Part shown: positions 27,392 to 35,234 of the stretch, in pieces
Layout: each line of letters starts with the position of its first letter
How positions within the stretch are numbered: the stretch's first letter is position 1
Source of the DNA: Dechloromonas sp. A34
Lineage (GTDB): Bacteria; Pseudomonadota; Gammaproteobacteria; Burkholderiales; Rhodocyclaceae
Length of the DNA: 64,000 bases
Assembly (NCBI RefSeq): GCF_026261605.1
Contig: NZ_CP102486.1
Span: 3,038,001 to 3,102,000, forward strand
Direction: 5' to 3'
Position numbers and translations under genes: made by a program
Notes under the pieces: model-generated
What the model saw: the letters and a program-made list of their open reading frames with translations, nothing else
What the model was told of the DNA's origin: nothing
The model's database searches: none

Positions 27392-28157
27392 CGCCCTCGC
27401 CAACTGGCACAGCCTGAATCAGACCCTCGGCGGCGACTGCCTGCGCGTCGCTTCCTACAACATCCACCGCTGCATCGGCCGCGACCGGCTCCTCGATGTC
27501 GAGCGGGTGGCACAGGTGATCCGCGAACTCGGCTGCGACGTCATTGGCTTGCAGGAAGTGGACAACCGCTCCGACGGCCGCCACGATTCGATGCAACTCG
27601 ACTACCTGGCACAGGCGACAGCGACAACGCCGGTCGCCGGCAACACCATCGTGCACCATCAAGGCAGCTACGGTAACGCGCTGCTCAGCCGCCACCCCGT
27701 CGTCGCCATCCGCCGTCACGATTTCAGCTACCTGGGCCGCGAGCCGCGCGGCGCCCTGGAAGTCGATGTCGCAGTCGGCGACCGAGTGATCAGCATCGTC
27801 GTCACCCACCTTGGACTGCGCCCGATCGAGCGCCGTTTCCAGGTCCGCCAGATGCTCGGCCTGCTGCGCGAAATCCCGGCCGACCAGATGACCGTCGTCC
27901 TCGGGGACATCAACGAATGGCTACCCATGGGGCGGCCCTTGCGCTGGCTGCATGGCATGCTCGGCCACTCCCCGGCCGAACGCTCCTTCCCGTCCGGATT
28001 GCCGCTGTTCGCCCTGGACCGGGTATGGGTCCGACCGCGCCGCTCGCTGCTCGCCTTTACCACCCATCCCTCGCATACCGCCCGCGTCGCTTCGGACCAT
28101 CTGCCGGTCAAGGCACTGATCGCCACCGGGCTGGCGCCCGAAGCGGAAAAGCAGTGA
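27375..28157 (+). CDS. endonuclease/exonuclease/phosphatase family protein
   Basis: 260 residues of the EEP fold: RVASYNIHRCIGRDRLLD, catalytic Glu in VIGLQEVDNRS, LLSRHPVV, VTHLGLRPIERRFQVRQM, GDINEW with the metal-binding Asp/Asn, and C-terminal SDHLPVKA. Such proteins cleave nucleic acids or dephosphorylate lipids and sugars. The overlap with a phospholipase-D/VTT gene favours a lipid-related substrate (inference). Start ATG 27375 sits inside the 3' end of that gene. Confidence 0.85.
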   Translation: MATKSNALANWHSLNQTLGGDCLRVASYNIHRCIGRDRLLDVERVAQVIRELGCDVIGLQEVDNRSDGRHDSMQLDYLAQATATTPVAGNTIVHHQGSYGNALLSRHPVVAIRRHDFSYLGREPRGALEVDVAVGDRVISIVVTHLGLRPIERRFQVRQMLGLLREIPADQMTVVLGDINEWLPMGRPLRWLHGMLGHSPAERSFPSGLPLFALDRVWVRPRRSLLAFTTHPSHTARVASDHLPVKALIATGLAPEAEKQ

Positions 28158-28299
28158 ATTTTGCGGCATCAACGCCGTCAACTGCCCCGTCAACTGCCGG
28201 CTCTGGGGGTTTTCCCCCCATTTGCGACGTCGGCGTTATGAACAGCTAACGGCTACGACTCGCGTGCCGCCCCGGCAGCCCGGACTGGCCGCTGCGGGC

Positions 28300-28764
28300 T
28301 CAGGTTTCGGCGGCATAAACGTCATTGCCGGCCCCGTCGACCACCTTGACATGCACCGGGATGCCCCGCCGGATGCTGTCGGTGACCACGCAGTAATTCT
28401 CGAATTGCTGCATGCAGCGACCGAAATTCGCCACTTGCCCGGCTATCTCCTGCAGCCGGATGACTACCTCGATGCCGCCGATCCGCTGGTGACCATGCTC
28501 GTTCGGGGCCAGTGTCGTCGTCACCTCGGCCTGCAGCGTGGCCGGCTCCTGCTGGAACTTGCGCAAGCAGAACAACAGGCTGGCGGTCAGGCAGTTGCCT
28601 ACCGCCACCGCCAGCACCTGGCTGGCATTGGGGCCTTCGCCGGCGCTCAGAGGGCCGGGTTCGTCGAGCACAATATCCGGCACGCCGGGCTGCCCGAAGC
28701 TGGCTTCGAACTGATAGCCCTGCTTCTGTGCCAAGTGCACCGTGAAAACCGTCGGTTCGAACAT
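28300..28764 (-). CDS. OsmC family protein
   Basis: 154 residues with both redox-active Cys of the OsmC/Ohr family in context: first in VGNCLTASLLFCL, second in ENYCVVTDSIRRGIPV. These enzymes reduce organic hydroperoxides with thiols. The PGPLSAGEGPNASQVLAVA segment is typical of the YhfA/OsmC-like branch rather than Ohr. It is 20 bp downstream of the ferritin-like gene, probably one operon. In the 142 bp to the preceding plus-strand gene only a G5-TTTT-C6 hairpin (28204-28220) is notable. Confidence 0.87.
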   Translation of the reverse strand: MFEPTVFTVHLAQKQGYQFEASFGQPGVPDIVLDEPGPLSAGEGPNASQVLAVAVGNCLTASLLFCLRKFQQEPATLQAEVTTTLAPNEHGHQRIGGIEVVIRLQEIAGQVANFGRCMQQFENYCVVTDSIRRGIPVHVKVVDGAGNDVYAAET

Positions 28765-28784
28765 GACGTTATTCTGCGGACCGC

Positions 28785-29348
28785 TCAGGCGGCCGGCGTG
28801 TGGCTGGCACCGATCTGGTGGATCAGGGTGCGCAGGTCTTCGGCATGCTCTTCCTCGACCGCCAGCACCTCCTCGAACAGACGACGGGTGGTCGGGTCGG
28901 CATCACCCAGGTAAGCGATGATTTCCTTGTAGCTTTCGATGGCGATGCGTTCGGCCACCAGGTCTTCGCGAATCATGTCGACGATGCTCTTGCCCTCGAG
29001 ATATTCAGCATGGCTGCGGGTACTCAGGGTGTCGGGCGAATAGTCCGGCTCGCCGCCCAACTGTGTGATGCGGTTGGCGAATTTCTCGGCATGCAGTTCT
29101 TCCTCTTGGGCATGCTGCAGGAACTCCTGCGCGATGCTCAGCGAAGTTAGACCCTTGGCCGAATGATAGTGGCGCTTGTAGCGCAGACTGCAGACGATCT
29201 CGGTGGCCAGTGCTTCATTGAGCAGGCGGAGGACGGTATCCCGATCGGCACCGTAGTCGTCGGTAATGGCGCCCTCCTCGATATGACGGCGGGCGCGGAA
29301 ACGAATCGTCGCGATGGACGAAAGATTGGTGGTGCTTGGTGCAGGCAT
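28785..29348 (-). CDS. ferritin-like (bacterioferritin-type) protein
   Basis: 187 residues forming a four-helix bundle with diiron ligands spread over NEALATEIVCSLRYKRHYH, LQHAQEEELHAEKFANRI, LVAERIAIESYKEII and AVEEEHAEDLRTLI. The ExxH pairs (EELHAE, EEEHAE) are the signature of ferritins and bacterioferritins that oxidise and store iron. Longer than typical bacterioferritin by an N-terminal extension. Start ATG 29348 with AAGGAGC; the longer frame to 29690 runs over the CBS gene. With OsmC it suggests oxidative-stress defence. Confidence 0.88.
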   Translation of the reverse strand: MPAPSTTNLSSIATIRFRARRHIEEGAITDDYGADRDTVLRLLNEALATEIVCSLRYKRHYHSAKGLTSLSIAQEFLQHAQEEELHAEKFANRITQLGGEPDYSPDTLSTRSHAEYLEGKSIVDMIREDLVAERIAIESYKEIIAYLGDADPTTRRLFEEVLAVEEEHAEDLRTLIHQIGASHTPAA

Positions 29349-29490
29349 TTGATGCTCCTTGCCGGATAGCCCGAAACGCCTCCCGTCGGCCGGGAAGGGC
29401 GGAATTACGGCTCGCCCCGACTGGACGTGCAGGCGGGCCAGGCCCCAGCTTTTCTTGATGGAAAGGGATGGCAAACCGAGCTCGTTGCCG

Positions 29491-29913
29491 TCAGTGGCCG
29501 CGCGGCACAGACAGCCCGCACACTGTGTCGCCCGCCACTTCCGATCCTTCGCAATTGGCGATATCCGCCAGTGCCAGGATGCCGACCAGATGCTTGTCAT
29601 GGTCGACGACAGGCAGCCGGTGCAGCTGGATGTCGCCCATGTTCCGGGCGACATCCGAGAGTTCGGCGTCGTCGAAACAGTATTTGACATCCTGGCTCAT
29701 CACCTCGCGCACCGTGGTCGCATTGGGCGATTTTCCATTGGCCACGGCCCGGATGGCGATGTCGCGATCGGTGATCATGCCGACCAACAGGTCATTCTCA
29801 CCGACCGGCAGACTGCCGAGGTCGCACTCGGCCATGATCGTCGCGACGTCGCGAATGCTCTGGTCGGGATTGGCGATGTGGACCTGGCGGGTCATTGCTT
29901 CGCTTACTCGCAT
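29491..29913 (-). CDS. CBS-domain pair protein
   Basis: 140 residues comprising two CBS domains: MTRQVHIANPDQSIRDVATI with LVGMITDRDIAIRAV, then REVMSQDVKYCFDDAELSDV with LHRLPVVDHDKHLVGILA. Stand-alone CBS pairs bind adenine nucleotides and act as energy sensors or regulators. Start ATG 29913 with AAGGAGA. A sigma54-like promoter lies about 42 bp upstream and shares a palindrome with the divergent paralogue-2 gene. Confidence 0.9.
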   Translation of the reverse strand: MRVSEAMTRQVHIANPDQSIRDVATIMAECDLGSLPVGENDLLVGMITDRDIAIRAVANGKSPNATTVREVMSQDVKYCFDDAELSDVARNMGDIQLHRLPVVDHDKHLVGILALADIANCEGSEVAGDTVCGLSVPRGH

Positions 29914-29953
29914 GATGGTTCTCCTTCACGTTGGTCAATCGAGCTTGTTGCGC

Positions 29954-29969
29954 AGCAAGGACTATTCCT
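29954..29969 (-). promoter_or_regulatory. candidate sigma54 promoter for CBS gene
   Basis: Minus strand AGGAAT-AGTCC-TTGCT, exact GG-N10-GC, ~85 bp from the palindrome centre. Confidence 0.6.
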
Positions 29970-30032
29970 GCACCGGCCAGGGCGACCAGCCGGTCGAAGA
30001 GGCAAACAGTCCGCCCGGATTTGCCGGCGGGT

Positions 30033-30047
30033 CGGTAAAACTTACGG
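30033..30047. promoter_or_regulatory. palindrome between two divergent sigma54 promoters
   Basis: CGGTAAAACTTACGG, CGGTAA/TTACCG half-sites with one mismatch. Flanked by 29954-29969 (minus) and 30147-30162 (plus), in a 454-bp non-coding interval. Confidence 0.6.
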
Positions 30048-30146
30048 CAACTTTGGTATCCGGCCGGCACCATTGCCCAGGTCGCTGGCGCGGCCATCGC
30101 CAGGCCAAGCTCGCGGCGACCTGCCGCGTCTTGGCAGCCGGCGATT

Positions 30147-30162
30147 TGGCACGGCGTTTGCT
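30147..30162 (+). promoter_or_regulatory. candidate sigma54 promoter
   Basis: TGGCAC-GGCGT-TTGCT, full consensus -24/-12 match. The four-cysteine paralogue starts about 205 bp downstream after a leader resembling that at 22247-22333. Confidence 0.8.
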
Positions 30163-30367
30163 GGACAGCGGGCGAGAGCGTCCTGCGCAAGGCACTCCGG
30201 AAATTCATCCGCCACGGACATTTGTCGCCCCCCCACCGGCGACCTGTCGGCGAATGACCGGACCCTTGGCCCAAGCCCTTCCCTTTTGGCTTACGGGCGA
30301 CGCTCTCTTCGCGAGACAAGCCGGGCTTCGCGCCCCCCAATCGACGACATCAAGGAGCTACAACATC

Positions 30368-30787
30368 ATGACGGAACTCAACCGCAAACTGACCATCGCC
30401 GCGCTTACGCTCGGCCTCGCCTTCAGCATCAACGTGGTCGCCGCAGAAGGCCTTTCCAGCGATAGCTACAAGGCGGGCAGGGACAAGATCGCCGCCGATT
30501 ACAAATCAGCGTCGGCCCCCTGCAAAACGATGTCCGGCAACGCCAAGGATGTCTGTATGGCCGAGGCAAAAGGCCAGGAGAAAGTCGCCAAGGCCGAGCT
30601 GAAAGCCACTTACAAACCGACCGCGAAGAGCCGGTATGAGGTGAGTATCGCCAAGGCCGAGGCCGAATACGAGGTCGCCAAGGAAAAATGTGACGATCAG
30701 GCAGGGGCTGCCAAGGATTCCTGCGTCAAGGAAGCGAAGTCGGCGCGAGCTGCTGCGAAAGCCGATGCCAAGGCGGCCAAGAAGTAG
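30368..30787 (+). CDS. secreted four-cysteine Lys/Ala-rich helical protein (paralogue 2)
   Basis: 139 residues, clearly homologous along its length to the protein at 22334-22750. Signal peptide (KLTIAALTLGLAFSINVVAA) with a better cleavage site, then two C-x10-C repeats: CKTMSGNAKDVC followed by MAEAKGQEKVA, and CDDQAGAAKDSC followed by VKEAKSARAAA. Start ATG 30368 with AAGGAGC. The PHA synthase gene begins 43 bp after its stop, so they are probably co-transcribed. Function unknown; periplasmic location and disulfide pairing are inferred. Confidence 0.72.
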   Translation: MTELNRKLTIAALTLGLAFSINVVAAEGLSSDSYKAGRDKIAADYKSASAPCKTMSGNAKDVCMAEAKGQEKVAKAELKATYKPTAKSRYEVSIAKAEAEYEVAKEKCDDQAGAAKDSCVKEAKSARAAAKADAKAAKK

Positions 30788-30830
30788 CGCGCAAGCTTAG
30801 GCCGTCGATCAACGTCGAGGAGCAATCGGC

Positions 30831-32714
30831 ATGGGAAAATCTTCGGACGCCGAAGGCATCAGATCCGAGGCCGAGCGGGAACTCACCGCCAATCACCTGG
30901 CGCAGGCGAGTAGCGCGCTGCCAGCCCACACCCAGCCCCTGACCGGCGAAGGCACCGGCTACAGCCACAAGCGGGTGGCGCCGAAAATCGGCCCGGTGCT
31001 GCGCACCACCGATTTCGACCGCGTACTGCACGCCATGATCGGCCGCCTGACCGGCGGCGTTTCACCGACCGCCCTCACCCTTGCCTATCTCGACTGGATT
31101 GCCCATCTGGCTATCCAGCCCGGCAAGCAGAGTGACCTGGCGCAGGCTGCTATCGAGAAATTCAACCATCTGGTCCGTTTCGCCACCCGTTGCGCCCTGC
31201 ACTACGACCGGAAGGACTGTGCCGAACTGCGCGACAGCGACGCCCGCTTCCGGACCGAAAGCTGGGGGCGATGGCCGTTCAATGTCTTTGCCGAGGCCTT
31301 TCTGCTCGGCGAGGAATGGTGGCAGCAGACCACCTCGACCGTGCAGGGCGTCAGCCAGCATCACCGCGACCTGCTTTCCTTCCTCGCCCGCCAATTGACC
31401 GACACCTGCTCGCCATCGAATTTCCCGTGGACCAACCCGGATATCCTGAAAACCACGCAGGAGCAGCTCGGAACCAATCTCCTGAAGGGGGGCGTCCATG
31501 CCATCGAAGATCTCGCCCGCCATTTCAACCACCGCCAGCCGGTCGGCGCCGAGCCCTTTGCGCCGGGCAGTGGCGTGGCGCTGACGCCGGGCAAGGTGAT
31601 CTACCGCAACCGCCTGATGGAACTGATCCAGTATTCGCCGCAGACCGGGCTAGTTCATGCCGAGCCCCTGCTCATCGTGCCGGCCTGGATCATGAAGTAC
31701 TACATCCTCGACCTCTCGCCGCAAAATTCTCTGGTCCGCTACCTGGTCGAGCACGGCCACACCGTGTTCATGATTTCCTGGATCAATCCGGGGCAGGACG
31801 AAGGCTGCTTCGGCCTCGACGACTATCGCCGGATGGGCATCATGGAAGCACTGGACGCGGTGCAGGCGGTACTGCCCGGGCAAAAGGTCCATGCCGTCGG
31901 CTATTGCCTCGGCGGCACCCTGCTGACCCTGAGCGCGGCGGCCATGGCCCGCGAAGGCGACGACCGGCTGGCAACGGTTTCGCTCTTTGCCGCCCAGGTC
32001 GATTTCGAGGAGGCCGGCGAACTGCTGCTCTTCATCGATGAAGCGCAGCTCACTTTTCTCGAAAACATGATGGCCGAGCAGGGCTATCTTGACAAGGACC
32101 AGCTCTCGGCCGCCTTCAACCTGCTGCGCTCGAAGGACCTGGTCTGGTCGAAGGTGGTGGATGAATACCTGGAAGGCGAACGCCAGCCGATGTTCGACCT
32201 GATGGCATGGAGCGCCGACGCGACGCGCCTGCCCTTCCGCATGCATTCGGAGTACCTGCGCAGCCTCTTCCTCAATAACGACCTGGCCGAGGGACGCTAT
32301 ATCGTCGACGGCGACGGCATCGCGCTGACCGACATCCGGGTGCCGATCTTCGCGGTCGGCACAGAAAAGGACCACATCGCGCCCTGGCGTTCGGTCTACA
32401 AAGTGCATCTCTACACCGATACCGAGGTGACCTTCGTGCTGACCAGCGGCGGCCACAACGCCGGCATCATCAGTGAGCCGGGGCGGGCCCGTCGCGGCTA
32501 CCGGATGACCTCACACGAAGCTCGCGACCACTACCTGCATCCGGCACGCTGGTATGCCACCGCTCCGGCCTATGGCGATTCATGGTGGTCGGCGTGGCTG
32601 GACTGGCTGGCCGAACGATCGCACGGCAGGATCACTCCGCCGGCCATCGGGGCACCGGAAAAAGGCATTGTCGCCCTTGACGATGCACCAGGCAGTTACG
32701 TGCATCAGGCCTAG
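30831..32714 (+). CDS. class I-type poly(3-hydroxyalkanoate) synthase
   Basis: 627 residues. Polymerises hydroxyacyl-CoA into PHA granules. PhaC signatures: SPSNFPWTNPDILK, LLIVPAWIMKYYILDLSPQN, lipase-like box GYCLGG with nucleophile Cys at about residue 359, DxxxxP region (TDIRVPIFAVGTEKDHIAPW) and catalytic His in TSGGHNAGII. The N-terminal 90 residues differ from canonical PhaC. There is no phaA, phaB or phasin gene nearby, so this is probably an extra synthase. Its position directly after a sigma54-driven stress-type gene suggests storage linked to that regulon (inference). Confidence 0.9.
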   Translation: MGKSSDAEGIRSEAERELTANHLAQASSALPAHTQPLTGEGTGYSHKRVAPKIGPVLRTTDFDRVLHAMIGRLTGGVSPTALTLAYLDWIAHLAIQPGKQSDLAQAAIEKFNHLVRFATRCALHYDRKDCAELRDSDARFRTESWGRWPFNVFAEAFLLGEEWWQQTTSTVQGVSQHHRDLLSFLARQLTDTCSPSNFPWTNPDILKTTQEQLGTNLLKGGVHAIEDLARHFNHRQPVGAEPFAPGSGVALTPGKVIYRNRLMELIQYSPQTGLVHAEPLLIVPAWIMKYYILDLSPQNSLVRYLVEHGHTVFMISWINPGQDEGCFGLDDYRRMGIMEALDAVQAVLPGQKVHAVGYCLGGTLLTLSAAAMAREGDDRLATVSLFAAQVDFEEAGELLLFIDEAQLTFLENMMAEQGYLDKDQLSAAFNLLRSKDLVWSKVVDEYLEGERQPMFDLMAWSADATRLPFRMHSEYLRSLFLNNDLAEGRYIVDGDGIALTDIRVPIFAVGTEKDHIAPWRSVYKVHLYTDTEVTFVLTSGGHNAGIISEPGRARRGYRMTSHEARDHYLHPARWYATAPAYGDSWWSAWLDWLAERSHGRITPPAIGAPEKGIVALDDAPGSYVHQA

Positions 32715-32778
32715 TCGCTCGCCCTCGGCAAACCCGGGCAGGCTTCCTTTCGATCTCGCCACCACGAGGAGCAAACCC

Positions 32779-33210
32779 ATGAGCACGTTGCCATTGAAAA
32801 CGACGGCATTGACGATCAGCCGCACGATAGCGGCCAGTCCCGACGAAGTGTTCGACCGCTGGCTCGACCCCAGCAAGCCCGGAAGCCCGTGGTTCGGCGT
32901 CGCACAAGCCGTTGTCCAGCCGGCAGTCGGAGGACTCTTCTATCATGTGGTTCAGTTCGAAGGTCACGACTGGGCGCATTACGGACGCTTCATCGCGCTC
33001 GATCGACCCCGGCGCGTCGCGCATACCTGGGTCTCCGAGGCAACCCGTGGCCTCGAGTCCGTCGTCGAGTTGACTCTTGAGCCCGAGGGCGACCAGACCC
33101 TGGCCACCTTGCGCCAGACGAATGTTCCGGATGACGAAATGGGCCGTCGCCACGAAGCGGGTTGGGGCTATGTCCTTGATGCAATCGCCGGGCACCTCGC
33201 CAGCCGCTGA
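32779..33210 (+). CDS. SRPBCC/AHSA1-type protein
   Basis: 143 residues. START-like hydrophobic-pocket fold of the Activator of Hsp90 ATPase homologue 1 group: ISRTIAASPDEVFDRWLDPS at the N-terminus, then GLFYHVVQFEGHDWAHYGRF, HTWVSEATRGLESVVELTLE and a C-terminal helix GWGYVLDAIAGHL. Ligand unknown. Start ATG 32779 with AGGAGC; the frame is open further upstream inside the PHA synthase gene but lacks a site. It follows that gene by 64 bp. Confidence 0.82.
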   Translation: MSTLPLKTTALTISRTIAASPDEVFDRWLDPSKPGSPWFGVAQAVVQPAVGGLFYHVVQFEGHDWAHYGRFIALDRPRRVAHTWVSEATRGLESVVELTLEPEGDQTLATLRQTNVPDDEMGRRHEAGWGYVLDAIAGHLASR

Positions 33211-33239
33211 AGCGCTGATTGCCATGGAGCAACAACGCC

Positions 33240-33797
33240 ATGACGGAGATTGCCAAAGCTAAGCGGTTTGCCATGGCCTTCGCGATCTGGGCATCCGTCG
33301 CCGTGGCAAGCGGGCTCGTACCGGAAATCTGCCCGGCCGCGAATGCCACTGAGCAGCAATCGGCCCTGGCCCGGCAGCATGTCTCGCGGGCACCGTCGCG
33401 AGCACTCGACCACTCGGGCCGTCCGCGCATCGGCAAGGCTTCTTTCTATGCGAAAAAATTCGCCGGCAGAAAGATGGCGAACGGTCGATTAATGAACCCG
33501 CATGGCGACAATGCGGCAAGCCGGACACTGCCTTTGGGCACCACGGCCCGTGTCACTAACCTCAAGACCGGGCAGAGCGCGGTGGTCAATATCGAGGACC
33601 GCGGCCCCTATGTAAAGGGCAGGATCATCGATCTCTCGCCATCGACCGCCAGGAAAATCGGGATCGATCGCGAGGAAGGGATCGGCATGGTCGAAGTCGC
33701 TCCGCTCACCATCCCAGTGCCAAACGGCAGTCTGAAAGCCGGGGCCGCCGCCAGGGAGATGAAAGCAGACCAGCGCCCCATCGCTCAAGGCGGTTAG
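33240..33797 (+). CDS. RlpA-like septal ring lytic transglycosylase domain protein
   Basis: 185 residues: signal peptide-like segment (RFAMAFAIWASVAVASGLVP), linker, then a double-psi beta barrel typical of RlpA: GKASFYAKKFAGRKMANGRL, ASRTLPLGTTARVTNLKTGQ, VNIEDRGPYVKGRIIDLSPS with the catalytic-type Asp. No SPOR domain, so targeting to denuded septal peptidoglycan is not indicated. Start ATG 33240. Predicted to act on periplasmic peptidoglycan. Confidence 0.85.
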   Translation: MTEIAKAKRFAMAFAIWASVAVASGLVPEICPAANATEQQSALARQHVSRAPSRALDHSGRPRIGKASFYAKKFAGRKMANGRLMNPHGDNAASRTLPLGTTARVTNLKTGQSAVVNIEDRGPYVKGRIIDLSPSTARKIGIDREEGIGMVEVAPLTIPVPNGSLKAGAAAREMKADQRPIAQGG

Positions 33798-33814
33798 CCC
33801 CTGAGCACACCGCT

Positions 33815-34318
33815 ATGCTTCCCGGAACCGTGCTCAAACGGATAGCCAACGGCCCCCGCTCAGTCTACTTGGGGATCATCTGTTTCGTCATTGCCGGTAG
33901 CGCATTCACGGAAGATGCGACTTTCTCGACCACGCTGGGCACGGCCGTTCTGTGTCTTGACGACCTGGCGCCTGGCTATTTCTACAACTACCTGAACCAG
34001 AAACAAGACCCCTACAAGGCCGAACAGGGAGCCTACTGGTTCAAGACCTCGGAACAGCTTTTCGGGGCGCCGCTCACCGAGGTCTTCATCAGCGACGGGA
34101 GTAGCCGGTATGCCTTCGTTGGCGCAGTTTCCTCACTGTCGCCGGACGAACTGGCGGAAGCTGTCTCGGCAGCCGCGCCGGCCGGAGCCGGTTTCAAAAG
34201 ACTCAGCCCAACGGACCGCTATTCGATTTTTGTTTCCCCGACCGGTTCGGAGATCGCCTATCAAGGAAGAAAAGCGAAGATATTCTGTCGTCAGGACCGG
34301 ACTCAACTGTCCAATTGA
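33815..34318 (+). CDS. hypothetical secreted protein
   Basis: 167 residues with an N-terminal hydrophobic segment (VYLGIICFVIAGSAF) consistent with a signal peptide, and one Cys pair in the mature part (TAVLCLDDL; KIFCRQDR). The remainder is mixed alpha/beta with no recognised domain. Start ATG 33815 is 17 bases after the RlpA-like stop without a clear Shine-Dalgarno, so a later start is possible. Lower GC towards the 3' end, where it meets an AT-rich spacer. Confidence 0.6.
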   Translation: MLPGTVLKRIANGPRSVYLGIICFVIAGSAFTEDATFSTTLGTAVLCLDDLAPGYFYNYLNQKQDPYKAEQGAYWFKTSEQLFGAPLTEVFISDGSSRYAFVGAVSSLSPDELAEAVSAAAPAGAGFKRLSPTDRYSIFVSPTGSEIAYQGRKAKIFCRQDRTQLSN

Positions 34319-34395
34319 AGCGGGTTACGATCTAGAATATAGTTTAATAAATAACTGTAACAAATTGAATTAACTAATTAAATCGTAATTAACGA
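34319..34395. other. AT-rich intergenic spacer
   Basis: About 75 bases of A/T-dominated sequence between convergent genes in an otherwise GC-rich region, marking the boundary between the accessory island and the conserved tRNA/uvrC block. No clear terminator stem or attachment site is visible. Confidence 0.6.
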
Positions 34396-34854
34396 TCAGT
34401 TCAATTCACTTTCGTTGATATTGGCCAAGCGCAGTATGGCGATGCCCTCTTCGCCCAAGGCTTCGCATTCCTCTTCCGTCGCGTTGCCTCTGATCGGACG
34501 TTCGGGAGCCTCTTTGTAATGGATCTTGCGTGCTTCCTCGACAAACGATTGACCGACGTCCTCGCACTTGTTGACCATCTCCTGCACCAGTTGCCGATAC
34601 ATGGCCATTACCTGAGTGCCGGCCGGCATCATCGCGGTGCTCGCACCACTTTTCGTATGGGCGGATTCGTGATGGCTTTCCTCTACGTGATGTGAGCCAA
34701 TGGCAACAGCCGAAGGCACCCGCTTGACGACATGAATGTCGCACTGCGGGCAGCAGACGAGAAGGCGTTCCTGTTGCGAGTCGTAATCGGTCGCACTTTG
34801 AAACCAGCCCTCGAATCGATGGCCGTTTTCACAGCAAAGGTCGTAGATAATCAT
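34396..34854 (-). CDS. DUF1178 family protein
   Basis: 152 residues beginning MIIYDLCCENGHRFEGWFQS, the invariant start of this proteobacterial family, with a CPQC zinc-binding-like pair at residue ~37 and C-terminus EAPERPIRGNATEEECEALG then EEGIAILRLA. Function unknown. Start ATG 34854 chosen by family; the longer frame overlaps the tRNA-Leu gene. It lies directly downstream of tRNA-Leu on the same strand. Confidence 0.9.
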   Translation of the reverse strand: MIIYDLCCENGHRFEGWFQSATDYDSQQERLLVCCPQCDIHVVKRVPSAVAIGSHHVEESHHESAHTKSGASTAMMPAGTQVMAMYRQLVQEMVNKCEDVGQSFVEEARKIHYKEAPERPIRGNATEEECEALGEEGIAILRLANINESELN

Positions 34855-34863
34855 TGATGGTCC

Positions 34864-34949
34864 TGGTGCCCGGGACGGGAATCGAACCCGTACAGCCAAA
34901 GGCCGAGAGATTTTAAGTCTCTTGTGTCTACCAATTTCACCACCCGGGC
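34864..34949 (-). tRNA. tRNA-Leu (TAA anticodon)
   Basis: Minus strand reads GCCCGGGTGGTGAAATTGGT... with encoded CCA; acceptor GCCCGGG/CCCGGGC, anticodon loop CTTAAAA, long variable arm, T-loop GGTTCGATTCC. Confidence 0.95.
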
Positions 34950-34983
34950 GGCATGTCGATTATATCGGTGGTGTCCCGATACG

Positions 34984-35013
34984 AAAAAGGGAAAGCGCTC
35001 GGCGCTTTCCCTT
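34984..35013 (-). terminator. rho-independent terminator after tRNA-Gly
   Basis: 12-bp stem AAGGGAAAGCGC with 3-base loop, followed by Ts on the minus strand, between tRNA-Gly and tRNA-Leu. Confidence 0.8.
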
Positions 35014-35020
35014 CGTATTT

Positions 35021-35096
35021 TGGAGCGGCAGAAGAGTCTCGAACTCTCGACCTCAACCTTGGCAAGGTTGCGCTCTACCAACTGAGCTACTGCCGC
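35021..35096 (-). tRNA. tRNA-Gly (GCC anticodon), copy 2
   Basis: Minus strand GCGGCAGTAGCTCAGTTGGT...; anticodon loop TTGCCAA, T-arm GAGTTCGAGAC, encoded CCA. Identical to the copy at 35235-35310. Confidence 0.96.
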
Positions 35097-35103
35097 AAAT
35101 TCT

Positions 35104-35177
35104 TGGAGGCGCGAGCCGGAGTCGAACCGACCTACACGGATTTGCAATCCGGTGCATAACCGCTTTGCTATCGCGCC
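35104..35177 (-). tRNA. tRNA-Cys (GCA anticodon)
   Basis: Minus strand GGCGCGATAGCAAAGCGGTT...; anticodon loop TTGCAAA, encoded CCA, seven bases upstream of tRNA-Gly copy 2. Confidence 0.96.
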
Positions 35178-35234
35178 AAGAATACTAATTATGCGATACA
35201 ACAAGAAAGAAGGCGTTGCTTCTCTCAGCAAAAC

